64,000 nt of DNA from Fluviicola chungangensis (GCF_007558725.1 NZ_VLPL01000012.1:1-64000); one strand, 5' to 3'; numbered from the stretch's first letter, positions 24,008 to 32,728 are shown. Program-made: numbers and translations. The notes: a model not told the origin generated them from the sequence alone.

Positions 24008-25093
24008 CTAAAACTGTAGAGTTAACTGCTTGTTTTGATCCGGATCATTGTCTTCTGTGTTGAGTTTTGAAAGAGAGATCCCGAGCAGTCGAACGGGTTT
24101 TTCTACCTCCAAATGATCCAACAGTCCTTCAACAAGCGGAAAAAAATCGGCCTTACTCCACATATAATCCGGAATCGTTTTCGCACGTGTTTGTGTTGTA
24201 AAATCCGAATATTTCACTTTGATGGAGACACATTTTCCGGCTATTGAACGTTTTTCCATTCTCCGCTCAAGGTCAAGGGCAATTTCTTCCAGTTTCTCCA
24301 ATATCTGGCGTTTGGAATAGATATCGGAGAAATAAGTGTGTTCCACTGCAAACGACTTCCGGATCCGATCCGGCTTAACCTGGCTTCGGTGAATTCCGCG
24401 AACAATGTTGTAAAAATGCGTTCCCTGCTTTCCAAAATGCTGAACGAGAAAAGTCATGCTCTTTTTTTTCAGGTCTTTTCCGGATCTCACTCCCAACTCC
24501 TTCATCTTGGCCGCCGTCACCTTTCCGATCCCAAAAAACCGTTCAATCGGCAATTTCTCCAAAAAAGATTCTACTTCCGGTGGTGAAACCGTTAATTGTC
24601 CGTTGGGTTTATTGACATCCGAAGCAATTTTGGCCGTGAACTTGTTAATTGAAATTCCCGCACTGGCGGTCAGGCCGATTTCCTTCAAAATGCGCTCACG
24701 GATTTCTTTCGCCAATAAAGTTGCAGACGGAATGCCTTTCTTATTGGTCGTTACATCCAGGAATGCTTCGTCCAGGGAAAGCGGTTCCACCAAATCCGTA
24801 TACTCATAAAAGATTGCTTTGATTTGTGCAGAGATTTCCTGGTATCGGTCAAAACGGGGACGAACAAAAATCAGTTCCGGGCACAAACGAGCCGCTGTCG
24901 AACTCGGCATTGCAGATTTTACACCAAATTTACGTGCTTCATAACTTGCAGCGGCTACGACACCCCGCAATTTGCTTCCGCCTACAGCAATGGGTTTCCC
25001 TTTCAGTTCCGGATGATCCATTTGTTCCACAGAAGCATAAAATGCATCCATATCGATGTGAATGATTTTTCGTTCTTCCGGCTGATTTTCCAT
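24008..25093 (-). CDS. dinB: DNA polymerase IV (Y-family)
   Basis: Translesion polymerase of 361 residues. Motif I HIDMDAFYASVEQ and motif III SLDEAFLDVT supply the catalytic acidic residues; the helix-hairpin-helix GIGKVTAAKMKELGV and the little-finger domain follow. The C-terminus lacks a clear beta-clamp box, apart from QLTLQF at the very end, which fits the QLxLF clamp-binding pattern. I start at 25093 because an AAGGAG sequence lies 9 bases upstream of it; an ATG at 25102 sits directly on that sequence. No SOS box can be judged. Convergent and flush with the preceding gene. Confidence 0.94.
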   Translation of the reverse strand: MENQPEERKIIHIDMDAFYASVEQMDHPELKGKPIAVGGSKLRGVVAAASYEARKFGVKSAMPSSTAARLCPELIFVRPRFDRYQEISAQIKAIFYEYTDLVEPLSLDEAFLDVTTNKKGIPSATLLAKEIRERILKEIGLTASAGISINKFTAKIASDVNKPNGQLTVSPPEVESFLEKLPIERFFGIGKVTAAKMKELGVRSGKDLKKKSMTFLVQHFGKQGTHFYNIVRGIHRSQVKPDRIRKSFAVEHTYFSDIYSKRQILEKLEEIALDLERRMEKRSIAGKCVSIKVKYSDFTTQTRAKTIPDYMWSKADFFPLVEGLLDHLEVEKPVRLLGISLSKLNTEDNDPDQNKQLTLQF

Positions 25094-25154
25094 GATTTCC
25101 ATCTCCTTACAAGATTACAAAGTTACGCATCATTCAGCGCAAGAAAAATAATCC

Positions 25155-25162
25155 TACATTTG
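25155..25162 (+). promoter_or_regulatory. -7 promoter element for the DUF2891 gene
   Basis: TACATTTG matches TAnnTTTG and lies 16 bases upstream of the ATG at 25179. A TTC at the -33 position (19-base spacer) matches two of three bases of TTG. Confidence 0.55.
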
Positions 25163-25178
25163 AAAAAATTCGCAAACC

Positions 25179-26222
25179 ATGAAATACCTGATATTTGTCT
25201 TTCTTTTCATTTCGGAACTTAATTTCGCACAAGAAATTTCAAAAGCAGAGGCAAAAAGGTTACTGAGTTTGCCGCTGAAATGTGTTCTGAAAGAATACCC
25301 GAACAAATTGGGACAGGTTTTAAATGAAAAAAGCGACTTAAAATCCCCGGCCGAGCTTCACCCTGCTTTCTATGGCTGCTTTGATTGGCATTCATCTGTT
25401 CACGGTCACTGGCTCATGGTGAAATTGCTGAACAAATACCCGGAATTGATTACCGATTCCGTCGTAATGGTACTTCGCACGAACTTGAGCAAAGCCAACA
25501 TCGAAAAAGAAATTGAATCCTTTGCAGTAAAAAACAACGGCTCTTTCGAACGAACATATGGCTGGAACTGGTTATTAAAACTTCAGCTCGAACTTGAAAG
25601 CTGGGATCATCCTGTGGGAAGGGAATTGAGTTCAAATCTGGCTCCATTAGCTGAATTATTTTGTAAAAAATACATTGAGTTTCTCCCCAAACTGAATTAT
25701 GCAATCCGCTCAGGAGATCATATCAACACTGCTTTCGGGTTAACTTTTGCTTACGATTATGCCATTACTCATTCGAATGACAGTTTAAAAACCACTATTG
25801 AGAAACGCGCCCGTGATTTCTATTTCAATGACAAAGCTTATCCCTTGCACCTGGAACCAAGCGGTTATGACTTTCTCTCCGGCGGATTCGAGGAAATTGA
25901 CATTATGCGGCGGATTCTAAGCAAAGAGGCATTTAAGAAGTGGCTGAAGCAATTCGCTCCGCAACTGTTCAGTAAAAAGTTTACATTGGAACCCGGAAAG
26001 GTTTCCGATCGTTCGGATGGTCATTTGGTACACTTAGACGGATTGAACTTCAGCAGAGCCTGGTGTTTGTACGGAATCGCCAAAACACTGCCTGAATTGA
26101 AACATTTAAACCGGGTTGCCGATCAGCACGTTCAGACTTCCTTACCGAATATCGTAGATGGAGATTACATGGGTGAGCATTGGCTGGCAAGTTTTGCATT
26201 GTTAGCCCTACTAAGTAAATAG
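25179..26222 (+). CDS. DUF2891-family secreted protein
   Basis: The 347 residues begin with a signal peptide (1-18, ending NFAQ). The body is alpha-helical and matches the DUF2891 pattern: HPAFYGCFDWHSSVHGHW, TYGWNWLLKLQLEL (as RTYGWNWLLKLQLELESW), GDHINTAFGL and DFLSGGFEEIDIMRR. The clustered His, Trp and Asp residues suggest an alpha/alpha-toroid hydrolase or lyase active site, but no activity is established. It is monocistronic, with a short leader from the -7 element at 25155-25162. Confidence 0.82.
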   Translation: MKYLIFVFLFISELNFAQEISKAEAKRLLSLPLKCVLKEYPNKLGQVLNEKSDLKSPAELHPAFYGCFDWHSSVHGHWLMVKLLNKYPELITDSVVMVLRTNLSKANIEKEIESFAVKNNGSFERTYGWNWLLKLQLELESWDHPVGRELSSNLAPLAELFCKKYIEFLPKLNYAIRSGDHINTAFGLTFAYDYAITHSNDSLKTTIEKRARDFYFNDKAYPLHLEPSGYDFLSGGFEEIDIMRRILSKEAFKKWLKQFAPQLFSKKFTLEPGKVSDRSDGHLVHLDGLNFSRAWCLYGIAKTLPELKHLNRVADQHVQTSLPNIVDGDYMGEHWLASFALLALLSK

Positions 26223-26230
26223 GTTCTTTC

Positions 26231-26321
26231 TCCCGCTAATAGCGCAGATTCCGCGGATTCTTTTTGACTCTTTAAAGAATTATACTTGATATAATCTGCG
26301 CCTTCAGCGAAATCTGCGGGA
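26231..26321. repeat. Nested intergenic inverted repeat of the GCGCAGATT type
   Basis: Outer arms TCCCGC (26231-26236) and GCGGGA (26316-26321) enclose inner arms GCGCAGATT (26242-26250) and AATCTGCGC (26293-26301). A further CTGCGG-like unit repeats inside (CCGCGGATT, AATCTGCGGG). Words such as AATCTGCG recur between genes in many Bacteroidota genomes, from memory, so this may be one member of a dispersed family. It lies between convergent genes, before a separate terminator. Confidence 0.55.
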
Positions 26322-26328
26322 AACTAAA

Positions 26329-26357
26329 AAAGGCCATCCAACCAGTGAATGACCTTT
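26329..26357 (-). terminator. Rho-independent terminator for the enoyl-CoA hydratase gene
   Basis: On the minus strand AAAGGTCAT pairs with ATGGCCTTT (26349-26357 with 26329-26337; nine pairs including one G-U), followed by six T residues. Confidence 0.8.
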
Positions 26358-26377
26358 CAATTATTTTCTTGAAAAAT

Positions 26378-27151
26378 TTACTTTTTCTTAAACGAATTGA
26401 TCGCATTGACCGTGAAATCCGAAAGAACCAATGTTCCGCTGATTCCGGCACGATCCGACAACAACTGATCCCAATCTTCCGTTCCTTTCCAGAAGATTTT
26501 TTTCAATTCTGCCATTGCTTCCGGGCTTGATTTTGCCAAAACAGTTGCCAGACGTGTAATCTCTTCGTCCATTTCATCCTCCGTGTCAAACACATCTGCA
26601 TACAAACCATTTAGCATCGCCCATTCAGCGGTTCTCCATTCGGTTGCATTGATTGACAGCTGAGACATGGCTGAAAGTCCCATTTTCCGTTCTACTGCCG
26701 GACCAACCACAAACGGCCCGATCCCAACAGCCAACTCAGAAAGCTTCACTTCTGCGAAACGCGTTGCATAACAATAATCAACAGCCGAAGCAATTCCTAC
26801 TCCTCCACCAACTGCTTTCCCTTGCACACGGCCGATAATTAATTTCGGACATTTTCTGCATGCATTGATTACCTGCGCGAATCCGGAAAAGAATACTTTT
26901 CCTGTTTCCAAATCCCGGATGGCGATCAACTCGTCAAAACTAGCTCCGGCACAAAATGCTTTGTCTCCGGTAGATCTGAGAACAATTACTTTTACCGCCG
27001 GATCATTTCCCGCATCGGTAATTGTTTCGGCTAGTTTTCGAAGAATTTTCCCTGGTAATGAATTACTTAATGGATGTCCGAATTCGATAGTAGCAATACC
27101 GAATTCATCTACACGTATGTCTACGTGACCTTGATTGACAGCTTCTGACAT
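26378..27151 (-). CDS. Enoyl-CoA hydratase/isomerase family protein
   Basis: A crotonase-fold protein of 257 residues with the oxyanion-hole segments AFCAGASFDEL and GKAVGGGVGIASAVD. The first catalytic Glu is probably in VKLSELAVGIGPF, but the second position, usually PGxGG(T) with Glu or Asp, reads GPFVVGPAVERK, so it is not a textbook hydratase. It lies 12 bases downstream of the RRM gene on the same strand. It may act in the same acyl-CoA degradation as the genes at 2.9-4.9 kb. Substrate unknown. Confidence 0.85.
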   Translation of the reverse strand: MSEAVNQGHVDIRVDEFGIATIEFGHPLSNSLPGKILRKLAETITDAGNDPAVKVIVLRSTGDKAFCAGASFDELIAIRDLETGKVFFSGFAQVINACRKCPKLIIGRVQGKAVGGGVGIASAVDYCYATRFAEVKLSELAVGIGPFVVGPAVERKMGLSAMSQLSINATEWRTAEWAMLNGLYADVFDTEDEMDEEITRLATVLAKSSPEAMAELKKIFWKGTEDWDQLLSDRAGISGTLVLSDFTVNAINSFKKK

Positions 27152-27163
27152 GGATTAATTTAA

Positions 27164-27679
27164 CTAGTTATCAAATTTTCTGCGTGGACGCATGGTACGT
27201 TCACCCGAACCTGATCCCGAACTTGAACCTGAATTGGAGTCTCCTCCTTCCCTCTTGTTGAAGCTTGAGTTACGGTCGTTGGGGTTGCGGTCATTTGATC
27301 TGTAAGATCCGCCACCACCACCATGACCTCCTTGGCGTGGTCCGTTGTTGTTGAACTTCTTTTGTCCTCCGAAACCTCCCTGCTTGTTACCGAACGATGG
27401 TTTTTTAGGTTTATCCTCCGGTTTCGGACGATTTGCTTTCGGGGAAGCAATTTTTACATCCAATTTACGGCCGTTTACCTCGAAACCATTTAACGCCTGA
27501 ATCGCATTAATTGCTTCTTCTGCGCTTTCCATTTCGACATAACCAAAGCCTTTGGATTGTTTTGTCTTAGCATCAAACACTACGTGTGCCAAGTGAACCG
27601 CACCAAACGCTGAAAACGTTGCTTGCAAATCCTCCGATGTAATCTCCCAGTCGAGATTTGCGATAAAAATATTTGTCAT
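27164..27679 (-). CDS. RNA-binding protein with one RRM and Gly/Ser/Arg-rich tail
   Basis: Residues 1-80 form an RNA recognition motif: RNP2 IFIANL (4-9) and RNP1 KGFGYVEM (43-50), with aromatic residues in position to stack on RNA. The tail (about 85-171) is Lys/Pro- then Gly-, Ser- and Asn-rich (GGFGGQKKFNNNGPRQGGHG), with a disordered look like eukaryotic and cyanobacterial RRM proteins and several Bacteroidota Rbp proteins. It probably binds AU-rich mRNA in the cytosol. It precedes an enoyl-CoA hydratase gene by 12 bases. A short perfect palindrome (GGACTTCAGTCC) lies about 20 bases upstream. Confidence 0.9.
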   Translation of the reverse strand: MTNIFIANLDWEITSEDLQATFSAFGAVHLAHVVFDAKTKQSKGFGYVEMESAEEAINAIQALNGFEVNGRKLDVKIASPKANRPKPEDKPKKPSFGNKQGGFGGQKKFNNNGPRQGGHGGGGGSYRSNDRNPNDRNSSFNKREGGDSNSGSSSGSGSGERTMRPRRKFDN

Positions 27680-27755
27680 TTACCTAACTTTAAAATTGGA
27701 CTTCAGTCCGACTAATTTACCTAAAACGTTTCAACGTTTATTCCTTTTTAACAGT

Positions 27756-27788
27756 TAGCTCCGGAACTAAAAAATAATTCCGGAGCTA
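27756..27788 (-). terminator. Stem-loop terminator after the coiled-coil protein gene
   Basis: An 11-bp perfect stem, TAGCTCCGGAA (27756-27766) with TTCCGGAGCTA (27778-27788), around an 11-base loop. The T tract past it on the minus strand is weak (AACTGTTAAAAAGG), so it may serve partly for mRNA 3'-end protection. Confidence 0.65.
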
Positions 27789-27805
27789 TCATTTCTTTAT
27801 TCTAT

Positions 27806-28780
27806 TTACTTTAAGGTAAAGCTATCGGAACCGATAACCTGACCGTCACAGTAGATTTTAACTTTGTAATTTCCTTTCACCGGCTCTTCGCCATTGAAAT
27901 CATAGAAGATCGTTACATCAACCGCTTTGTTGTTATATTGAATATCTCTTTTAGCAGAATAAACAAAATTCCCGCCATCAATGCTGCTTGCCGTACCTCC
28001 TGACCGACCTTGTAATGTTTTACCATCCGGATCAATAATCTGAAGATAAACCGTACGATCACCCGCAGTTGCAATGTTATTCTCTCCAATGGTAAACGTT
28101 GATTTCGCCTGAACACAATTTCGGGCTTTTGTTGTCGGTTCGGTCGTATCATTCAATTTCATTCGCAAACCGGTCGATGAGAAACCATACGCTGCCAATT
28201 TAGAACCTTTTCGAACCTGTTCGGCGCTTTGTTCAGCCTGACCTTTATACGTGTCACGTTCTGTCTGTGTTTCCGCCAATTGCGAAGAAGTTTCATCCAA
28301 TTCAGAAGTTAACTTCAGGTTCATCGTATTCAATTGGTCGATCTGTTTCACATAACTGATCATAATCTGGCGCAATGTTTCATTTTCACGCTTCAATTTG
28401 GCAATCAGTGATGCAGTTACACGTCCATTCTTTTTTGCTGTTTCCAACTCAGTCATCAATCCCTGGATCTTGTCCTTCTGAGCGTTCAAGCTATCAGATT
28501 TAGATGCATCCTTTTTCATTAATGCATCATATGTATCCATCATATTAGTGAAATCCGACATCAAGTCGTTGGTGGTTTCACTCCCTAAGAACGGAGCCAT
28601 CATTTTGTTCATTTCTTCGATGTCCGCTTGCAGTTCTTCATTTTTCTTCGTTGCTTCTTTCAAAGCACCGTTTTTTGAACTCCATAAATAAGTCATCGTT
28701 CCTAATAACACGACCAACAAAACAATAATCGCTGTTAGTGCCGGTGTCATGTTTTTCTTTGAGCCTGATTCTTCTGACAT
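27806..28780 (-). CDS. Single-span coiled-coil membrane protein of unknown function
   Basis: The 324-residue protein has one N-terminal membrane span (about 13-33, no cleavage site), a long heptad-rich coiled coil (about 37-200, with ELQADIEEMNKMM and SLIAKLKRENETLRQIM), and a beta-rich C-terminal domain (about 205-324) including GSKLAAYGFSSTGLRMKL and DRTVYLQIIDPDGKTLQG. The C-terminal domain would be periplasmic. The plan resembles envelope spacer or adaptor proteins conserved in Bacteroidota. A perfect -7 element (28798-28805) lies 17 bases upstream and a stem-loop follows, so it is monocistronic. Confidence 0.72.
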   Translation of the reverse strand: MSEESGSKKNMTPALTAIIVLLVVLLGTMTYLWSSKNGALKEATKKNEELQADIEEMNKMMAPFLGSETTNDLMSDFTNMMDTYDALMKKDASKSDSLNAQKDKIQGLMTELETAKKNGRVTASLIAKLKRENETLRQIMISYVKQIDQLNTMNLKLTSELDETSSQLAETQTERDTYKGQAEQSAEQVRKGSKLAAYGFSSTGLRMKLNDTTEPTTKARNCVQAKSTFTIGENNIATAGDRTVYLQIIDPDGKTLQGRSGGTASSIDGGNFVYSAKRDIQYNNKAVDVTIFYDFNGEEPVKGNYKVKIYCDGQVIGSDSFTLK

Positions 28781-28797
28781 AATCTAAAATTTAAATA

Positions 28798-28805
28798 CAA
28801 ATATA
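28798..28805 (-). promoter_or_regulatory. -7 promoter element for the coiled-coil protein gene
   Basis: TATATTTG on the minus strand, an exact TAnnTTTG match, lies 17 bases upstream of the ATG. No TTG at the -33 spacing. Confidence 0.48.
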
Positions 28806-28878
28806 ACAATAGAACTAATGAACGATAGGGAATTCATCAGGACAAATAAAGTGTTTTTAATTCGACTCACCAATACGT

Positions 28879-30435
28879 TTATTCGTATTTTCCGTTAAGA
28901 AAATGTAAAAAAGTTTCGTTTTGATTGAATTCCATCCTTTTAGCACTAAAATCTTCTGAAAAGTTTTGAAAAGCAACAGGTCGCTGGAACCGTTTGATTG
29001 CATCCCAACCTACGGAAGTAAAGTATGAATTCAGGCTGCTGGGGAAAGGTCCGCCGTGCTGTTGGGCAAAGCTGACTTCTACTCCGGTTGGTACTCCGTT
29101 CAAAATAATTCGTCCGGATTTAGCAGTTAAATATGGCAGATATCCGGTGATTTCCGATTCCTCTTCCGAATACAGGCTGGTCGTAAGCTGCCCCTGCAAC
29201 AGTTCCAGACATTGTTGTATCTCTGTTTCTCCCGCACATTTAATAAGAGTGAGGTATGAACCGAAAATTTCTTCTTGTATCCGGGGGTTCGCAAGAAACT
29301 GTGCAGCGGTTACTTCTGCTAAAGTAGGCTGGATAAAGTTTCCTTCGTACTTTCCCGCATAAACAACATCTACCAACGCAGCATGCTGTTTTACCCGTTC
29401 GAAATAGCGCTTTGAAATTCCGGGATGCAGCATACATTGGAGTTCGCTCTCAGAAAAAGATCGGGCGACCTCTTGCCTGAATGCATCGAAATTCGCAGAT
29501 GTTTCTACAAACACTAAACCCGGAGATGTGCAAAACTGTCCGGCATTTAATAAAACCGACGCACTGATTTGTTTCGCAATGGCCGAAGCACGCTTTTCCA
29601 AGGCACTTTTAGTCAGTACAATCGGATTGGAACTTCCCATTTCAGCATACAATGAAATCGGTTCTTCCCGTTCATTGATCAATTTCTGCAAAGCCATTCC
29701 CCCACCGATGCTCCCGGTAAATCCAACCGCTTTTACGCGCGAGTCTTGAACCAATTGCTGGCCAACCGTAAAATCTTCCGCCAACAAATGACACAGGATT
29801 CCATCCGGCATACCGTGTTCTTTTGCGACGTCTAAAATCAGTTGAGCTGAAACGGAACTGGTGTGCGGATGCATGGCATGCGCTTTTACAATAACCGAAC
29901 AACCGGCTGCAAGTGCGGAAGCCACATCGCCACCCAAAGTAGAATAAGCAAAGGGAAAATTACTGGCTCCGAAAACCACCACCGGTCCAACCGGAATATT
30001 GAGCTTGGTCAATGACGGTTTGGGATTCGGTTCTCTATCGGGATCTGCCGTATCCAGTTTTATTTCCAAGGCGTATCCGGTCTCAACCGCTTTCGCATAA
30101 TACTCAAACTGGAAACAGGAACGTGCAAACTCTACTTCCGCCCGGTCTTTAGGCAAACCGCTTTCTGCGCAAAACCAATGAATCAGCATTTCCTTATTCG
30201 CTTTTAATTTTTTTGGAATTGCCTGTAGGAACTGAACACGTTTTTCTATCGGAATTAAACGATATGCTTCAAATGCCCCTTGCGATTTGGTAAGTGCCTC
30301 ATCTACTTCTTCGGAGGAAGCCTGGTGGAAAGGTGTTTCAAATGGCTGGTTGTTTTTGGGGTCTACACCAAAAAAAACATGGTTACCAAGCCCACTTTCC
30401 TGATAACCAATGTGATTTTTACCTAAGGAATTCAT
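28879..30435 (-). CDS. NADP-dependent aldehyde dehydrogenase (2-oxoglutarate semialdehyde dehydrogenase type)
   Basis: The 518-residue ALDH has the substrate-stabilising VFGASNFPFAYST, the catalytic Glu in YAEMGSSNP, and the nucleophile in NAGQFCTSPG (Cys near 302). The NFPFA and EMGSSNP sequences are those of the ALDH class that includes alpha-ketoglutaric semialdehyde dehydrogenase, rather than betaine or acetaldehyde dehydrogenases. It begins 3 bases after purS on the same strand, forming the end of a pssA-purS-ALDH operon with no obvious metabolic link. Substrate is inferred. Confidence 0.87.
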   Translation of the reverse strand: MNSLGKNHIGYQESGLGNHVFFGVDPKNNQPFETPFHQASSEEVDEALTKSQGAFEAYRLIPIEKRVQFLQAIPKKLKANKEMLIHWFCAESGLPKDRAEVEFARSCFQFEYYAKAVETGYALEIKLDTADPDREPNPKPSLTKLNIPVGPVVVFGASNFPFAYSTLGGDVASALAAGCSVIVKAHAMHPHTSSVSAQLILDVAKEHGMPDGILCHLLAEDFTVGQQLVQDSRVKAVGFTGSIGGGMALQKLINEREEPISLYAEMGSSNPIVLTKSALEKRASAIAKQISASVLLNAGQFCTSPGLVFVETSANFDAFRQEVARSFSESELQCMLHPGISKRYFERVKQHAALVDVVYAGKYEGNFIQPTLAEVTAAQFLANPRIQEEIFGSYLTLIKCAGETEIQQCLELLQGQLTTSLYSEEESEITGYLPYLTAKSGRIILNGVPTGVEVSFAQQHGGPFPSSLNSYFTSVGWDAIKRFQRPVAFQNFSEDFSAKRMEFNQNETFLHFLNGKYE

Positions 30436-30438
30436 GGC

Positions 30439-30690
30439 TTACGCCTCCTCTACTGTATACGAGTAACTTTCCATGATTTGGTTTGAAAGTAATTTCTTAC
30501 AAGCCAACTCCACTTTCTCTGTTGCTGCATCTTTGGAAGGTGCATCTACAAAAAGACGTACGTGTCTTCCAACGCGTACACCCGTAATTTCAGGCAAACC
30601 GATTGTCGGCATACTGTTAGTAACTGCTTTTCCTTGAGGGTCTAACAATGCCTCTAATGGCATCACATCGATTTCAGCTTTGAATTTCAT
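30439..30690 (-). CDS. purS: Phosphoribosylformylglycinamidine synthase subunit PurS
   Basis: Small subunit (83 residues) that bridges PurL and PurQ in the fourth step of purine synthesis. The start at 30690 gives the standard N-terminus KFKAEIDVMPL, followed by LLDPQGKAVTNSM and VRVGRHVRLFVDA, which are typical of PurS. Longer in-frame readings extend into the pssA gene and are not used. It overlaps the pssA stop by 4 bases (ATGA), so it is translationally coupled. purL and purQ are not in the window. Confidence 0.93.
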   Translation of the reverse strand: MKFKAEIDVMPLEALLDPQGKAVTNSMPTIGLPEITGVRVGRHVRLFVDAPSKDAATEKVELACKKLLSNQIMESYSYTVEEA

Positions 30691-31487
30691 GCGTTCGATT
30701 TTTTTCGAAGAATGTGTTGAATAAATGATAATAACAGGTACAAAAGTACAATAATTGGAATGGACCAAATCAATAAAGTTGAAATAAGTATTCCACAACT
30801 TATTAAGAACACATAGCGCGTCCCGTTCCCTTTCCATTTGAAGTGCTTGAATTTCAAGGCGAACAGGGGTAATTCAGAAACCAAGAGCACCGACATGATC
30901 ACAATAACCGGGATCAAAACGATTGGTTGGATCAACCATAGAATCAGATCGTGTTCCCAGCCGGTTGTTCCGCCGTATTGAGACAACAACAAAGGAAAAG
31001 CCATAAAAAAGATCGTATTTGCCGGAGTGGGCAAACCGATGAATGATTCCGACTGACGGGTATCAATGTTGAATTTTGCCAGGCGGAAGAGTGAGAAGAA
31101 TGGGATGATTAAAGCCAGGAAAGGAAGTTTATTATCCCATTGCAAATTAAACAAATCATAGAGCTCCACATTCATAGCCATATTCAACAGTGCTGTTGAC
31201 TGGAACAAATCAATGCCTTTATGCTGAATCACCATTAAAGCAAACATGATAATCCCCGGTGCCAACCCAAAAGAAATCATATCCGCCAACGAATCCAATT
31301 GTTTTCCCAATTCACCTTGTTGTTTTAGGATACGCGCCAAAAAACCATCGAAAAAGTCGAGCACAGCAGCAAGAAAAATAAAATACGGCGCAATATCGAT
31401 TCTTCCGGCGAATGCCAGAATGATTGCGAAGACTCCGCAAAGCATGTTGCTGGCAGTGATCAGATTCGGTATATTGAACATTTTCAT
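30687..31487 (-). CDS. pssA: CDP-diacylglycerol-serine O-phosphatidyltransferase
   Basis: Integral membrane enzyme that makes phosphatidylserine, precursor of phosphatidylethanolamine. The CDP-alcohol phosphotransferase motif DGxxAR(8)GxxxD(3)D is seen as DGFLARILKQQGELGKQLDS, with LAD following (about residues 48-70). About seven hydrophobic spans fill the 266 residues. It is the first gene of the operon with purS and the aldehyde dehydrogenase. No perfect -7 element was found in the 119 bases upstream, which also face the PorV-like gene. Confidence 0.93.
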   Translation of the reverse strand: MKMFNIPNLITASNMLCGVFAIILAFAGRIDIAPYFIFLAAVLDFFDGFLARILKQQGELGKQLDSLADMISFGLAPGIIMFALMVIQHKGIDLFQSTALLNMAMNVELYDLFNLQWDNKLPFLALIIPFFSLFRLAKFNIDTRQSESFIGLPTPANTIFFMAFPLLLSQYGGTTGWEHDLILWLIQPIVLIPVIVIMSVLLVSELPLFALKFKHFKWKGNGTRYVFLISCGILISTLLIWSIPIIVLLYLLLSFIQHILRKKSNA

Positions 31488-31624
31488 GGGGTGAATGAAT
31501 ATTTTGTTAGTTTAAATCCTTCAAAAAGCTGTAAATTTACATTTCGATTTTATGAATAAACCATCGGGATACACAATTTTTTATAAAAGATGCAGTTAAA
31601 GCATTCGTGAGGAACTTGTATACT

Positions 31625-32728
31625 ATGAAATTTTACCTAATTGTTTGCATTACTGCTTGCTCTTTTTTGTCATTCGGACAAGGTTCGGTTGCGCCCAAAT
31701 ATTCCAATGAATTCTTAGCGATCGGTATCGGGGCGGATGCTCTTGGACTTTCCAATGCGGTTGTAGCTCAAACCAGTGGTGTAAACAGCGGTTACTGGAA
31801 CCCGGCAGGTTTGGTTCGAACCAATAAATGGCTGGATATCGGGTTAATGCACTCGGAATATTTTGCCGGAATTGCCAAGTACGATTATTTGGGCCTGGCA
31901 CACCAGATCGATGAAAAAAGTGCGGTTGGCCTGTCTGTGATCCGTTTTGCCGTGGATGACATCCCGAATACCACACAGCTTATTGATAACGAAGGTCGCA
32001 TCGATTACGACAAGATCACCACCTTTACTGCTGCAGATTATGCATTTTTATTTTCATACGCCCGCAAAACAAAGGTTCCCGGATTGTCACTAGGCGGAAA
32101 CTTTAAAGTGATTTACCGTAAAGTCGGGGATTTCGCCAAATCCTGGGGATTCGGTTTGGATGCCGGAGCAACGTATGAGAAAAACGAACGCCTGAAGTTT
32201 GGAGCGGTGCTTCGCGATGTTACTTCTACCTTCAACGCTTGGATCTTTACGCTGGACGATCAAACAAAGGAAGTTTTTACCCTGACAGGAAACGAAATTC
32301 CGCGAAACGGACTGGAATTGACACTTCCGCGGTTGATCTTGGGAACGTACTACAAGCAACCGCTTGGGAAAAAAGGAATTTATGTTTCCGGGGAATTGGA
32401 CCTGGATATGACAACTGACGGTAAACGAAATACCATCCTGAAAACGAACGTCGTCAGCTTTGATCCGCATATCGGTATCGCCTTTGGATTTAAAGAATTG
32501 GTTACGCTTCGCGGCGGAATTTCCAATATGCAGTATATCAAGAACTTTGACGACTCCAAGAAATTAACCATTCAACCAAACATTGGCATCGGATTACATA
32601 TTAAAGCCGTATATTTAGACTATGCATTTACGGATATTGGCGATGCTTCGACTGCATTATACTCGCATGTTATTTCATTACGCCTTGCATTGAACAAACC
32701 TAAAAATGCTATGAAAACAGATGAATAA
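31625..32728 (+). CDS. PorV/PorQ-family outer-membrane beta-barrel protein (T9SS)
   Basis: I start at the ATG at 31625 (367 residues), which gives a clean signal peptide ending SFGQ; an upstream in-frame GTG (31607) would place six extra residues before it. The mature protein opens AIGIGADALGLSNAVVA and NSGYWNPAGLV, the conserved N-terminus of PorV/PorQ proteins in the FadL-like barrel group, and ends in alternating strands. It is followed after 9 bases by a PorU2-like protease, so this is probably the shuttle or attachment partner in T9SS substrate release. The general PorV proper is probably elsewhere. Confidence 0.85.
   Translation: MKFYLIVCITACSFLSFGQGSVAPKYSNEFLAIGIGADALGLSNAVVAQTSGVNSGYWNPAGLVRTNKWLDIGLMHSEYFAGIAKYDYLGLAHQIDEKSAVGLSVIRFAVDDIPNTTQLIDNEGRIDYDKITTFTAADYAFLFSYARKTKVPGLSLGGNFKVIYRKVGDFAKSWGFGLDAGATYEKNERLKFGAVLRDVTSTFNAWIFTLDDQTKEVFTLTGNEIPRNGLELTLPRLILGTYYKQPLGKKGIYVSGELDLDMTTDGKRNTILKTNVVSFDPHIGIAFGFKELVTLRGGISNMQYIKNFDDSKKLTIQPNIGIGLHIKAVYLDYAFTDIGDASTALYSHVISLRLALNKPKNAMKTDE

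Noticed and set aside
27160-27450. An open minus-strand frame overlapping the RRM gene
   Set aside because: It is the shifted reading of the Gly/Ser-rich tail; the RRM frame has clear RNP motifs and explains the region.
31607-31624. GTG start for the PorV-like gene
   Set aside because: The ATG at 31625 directly precedes a clean signal peptide, and the GTGAGGA sequence looks more like upstream translation-initiation sequence than coding DNA.
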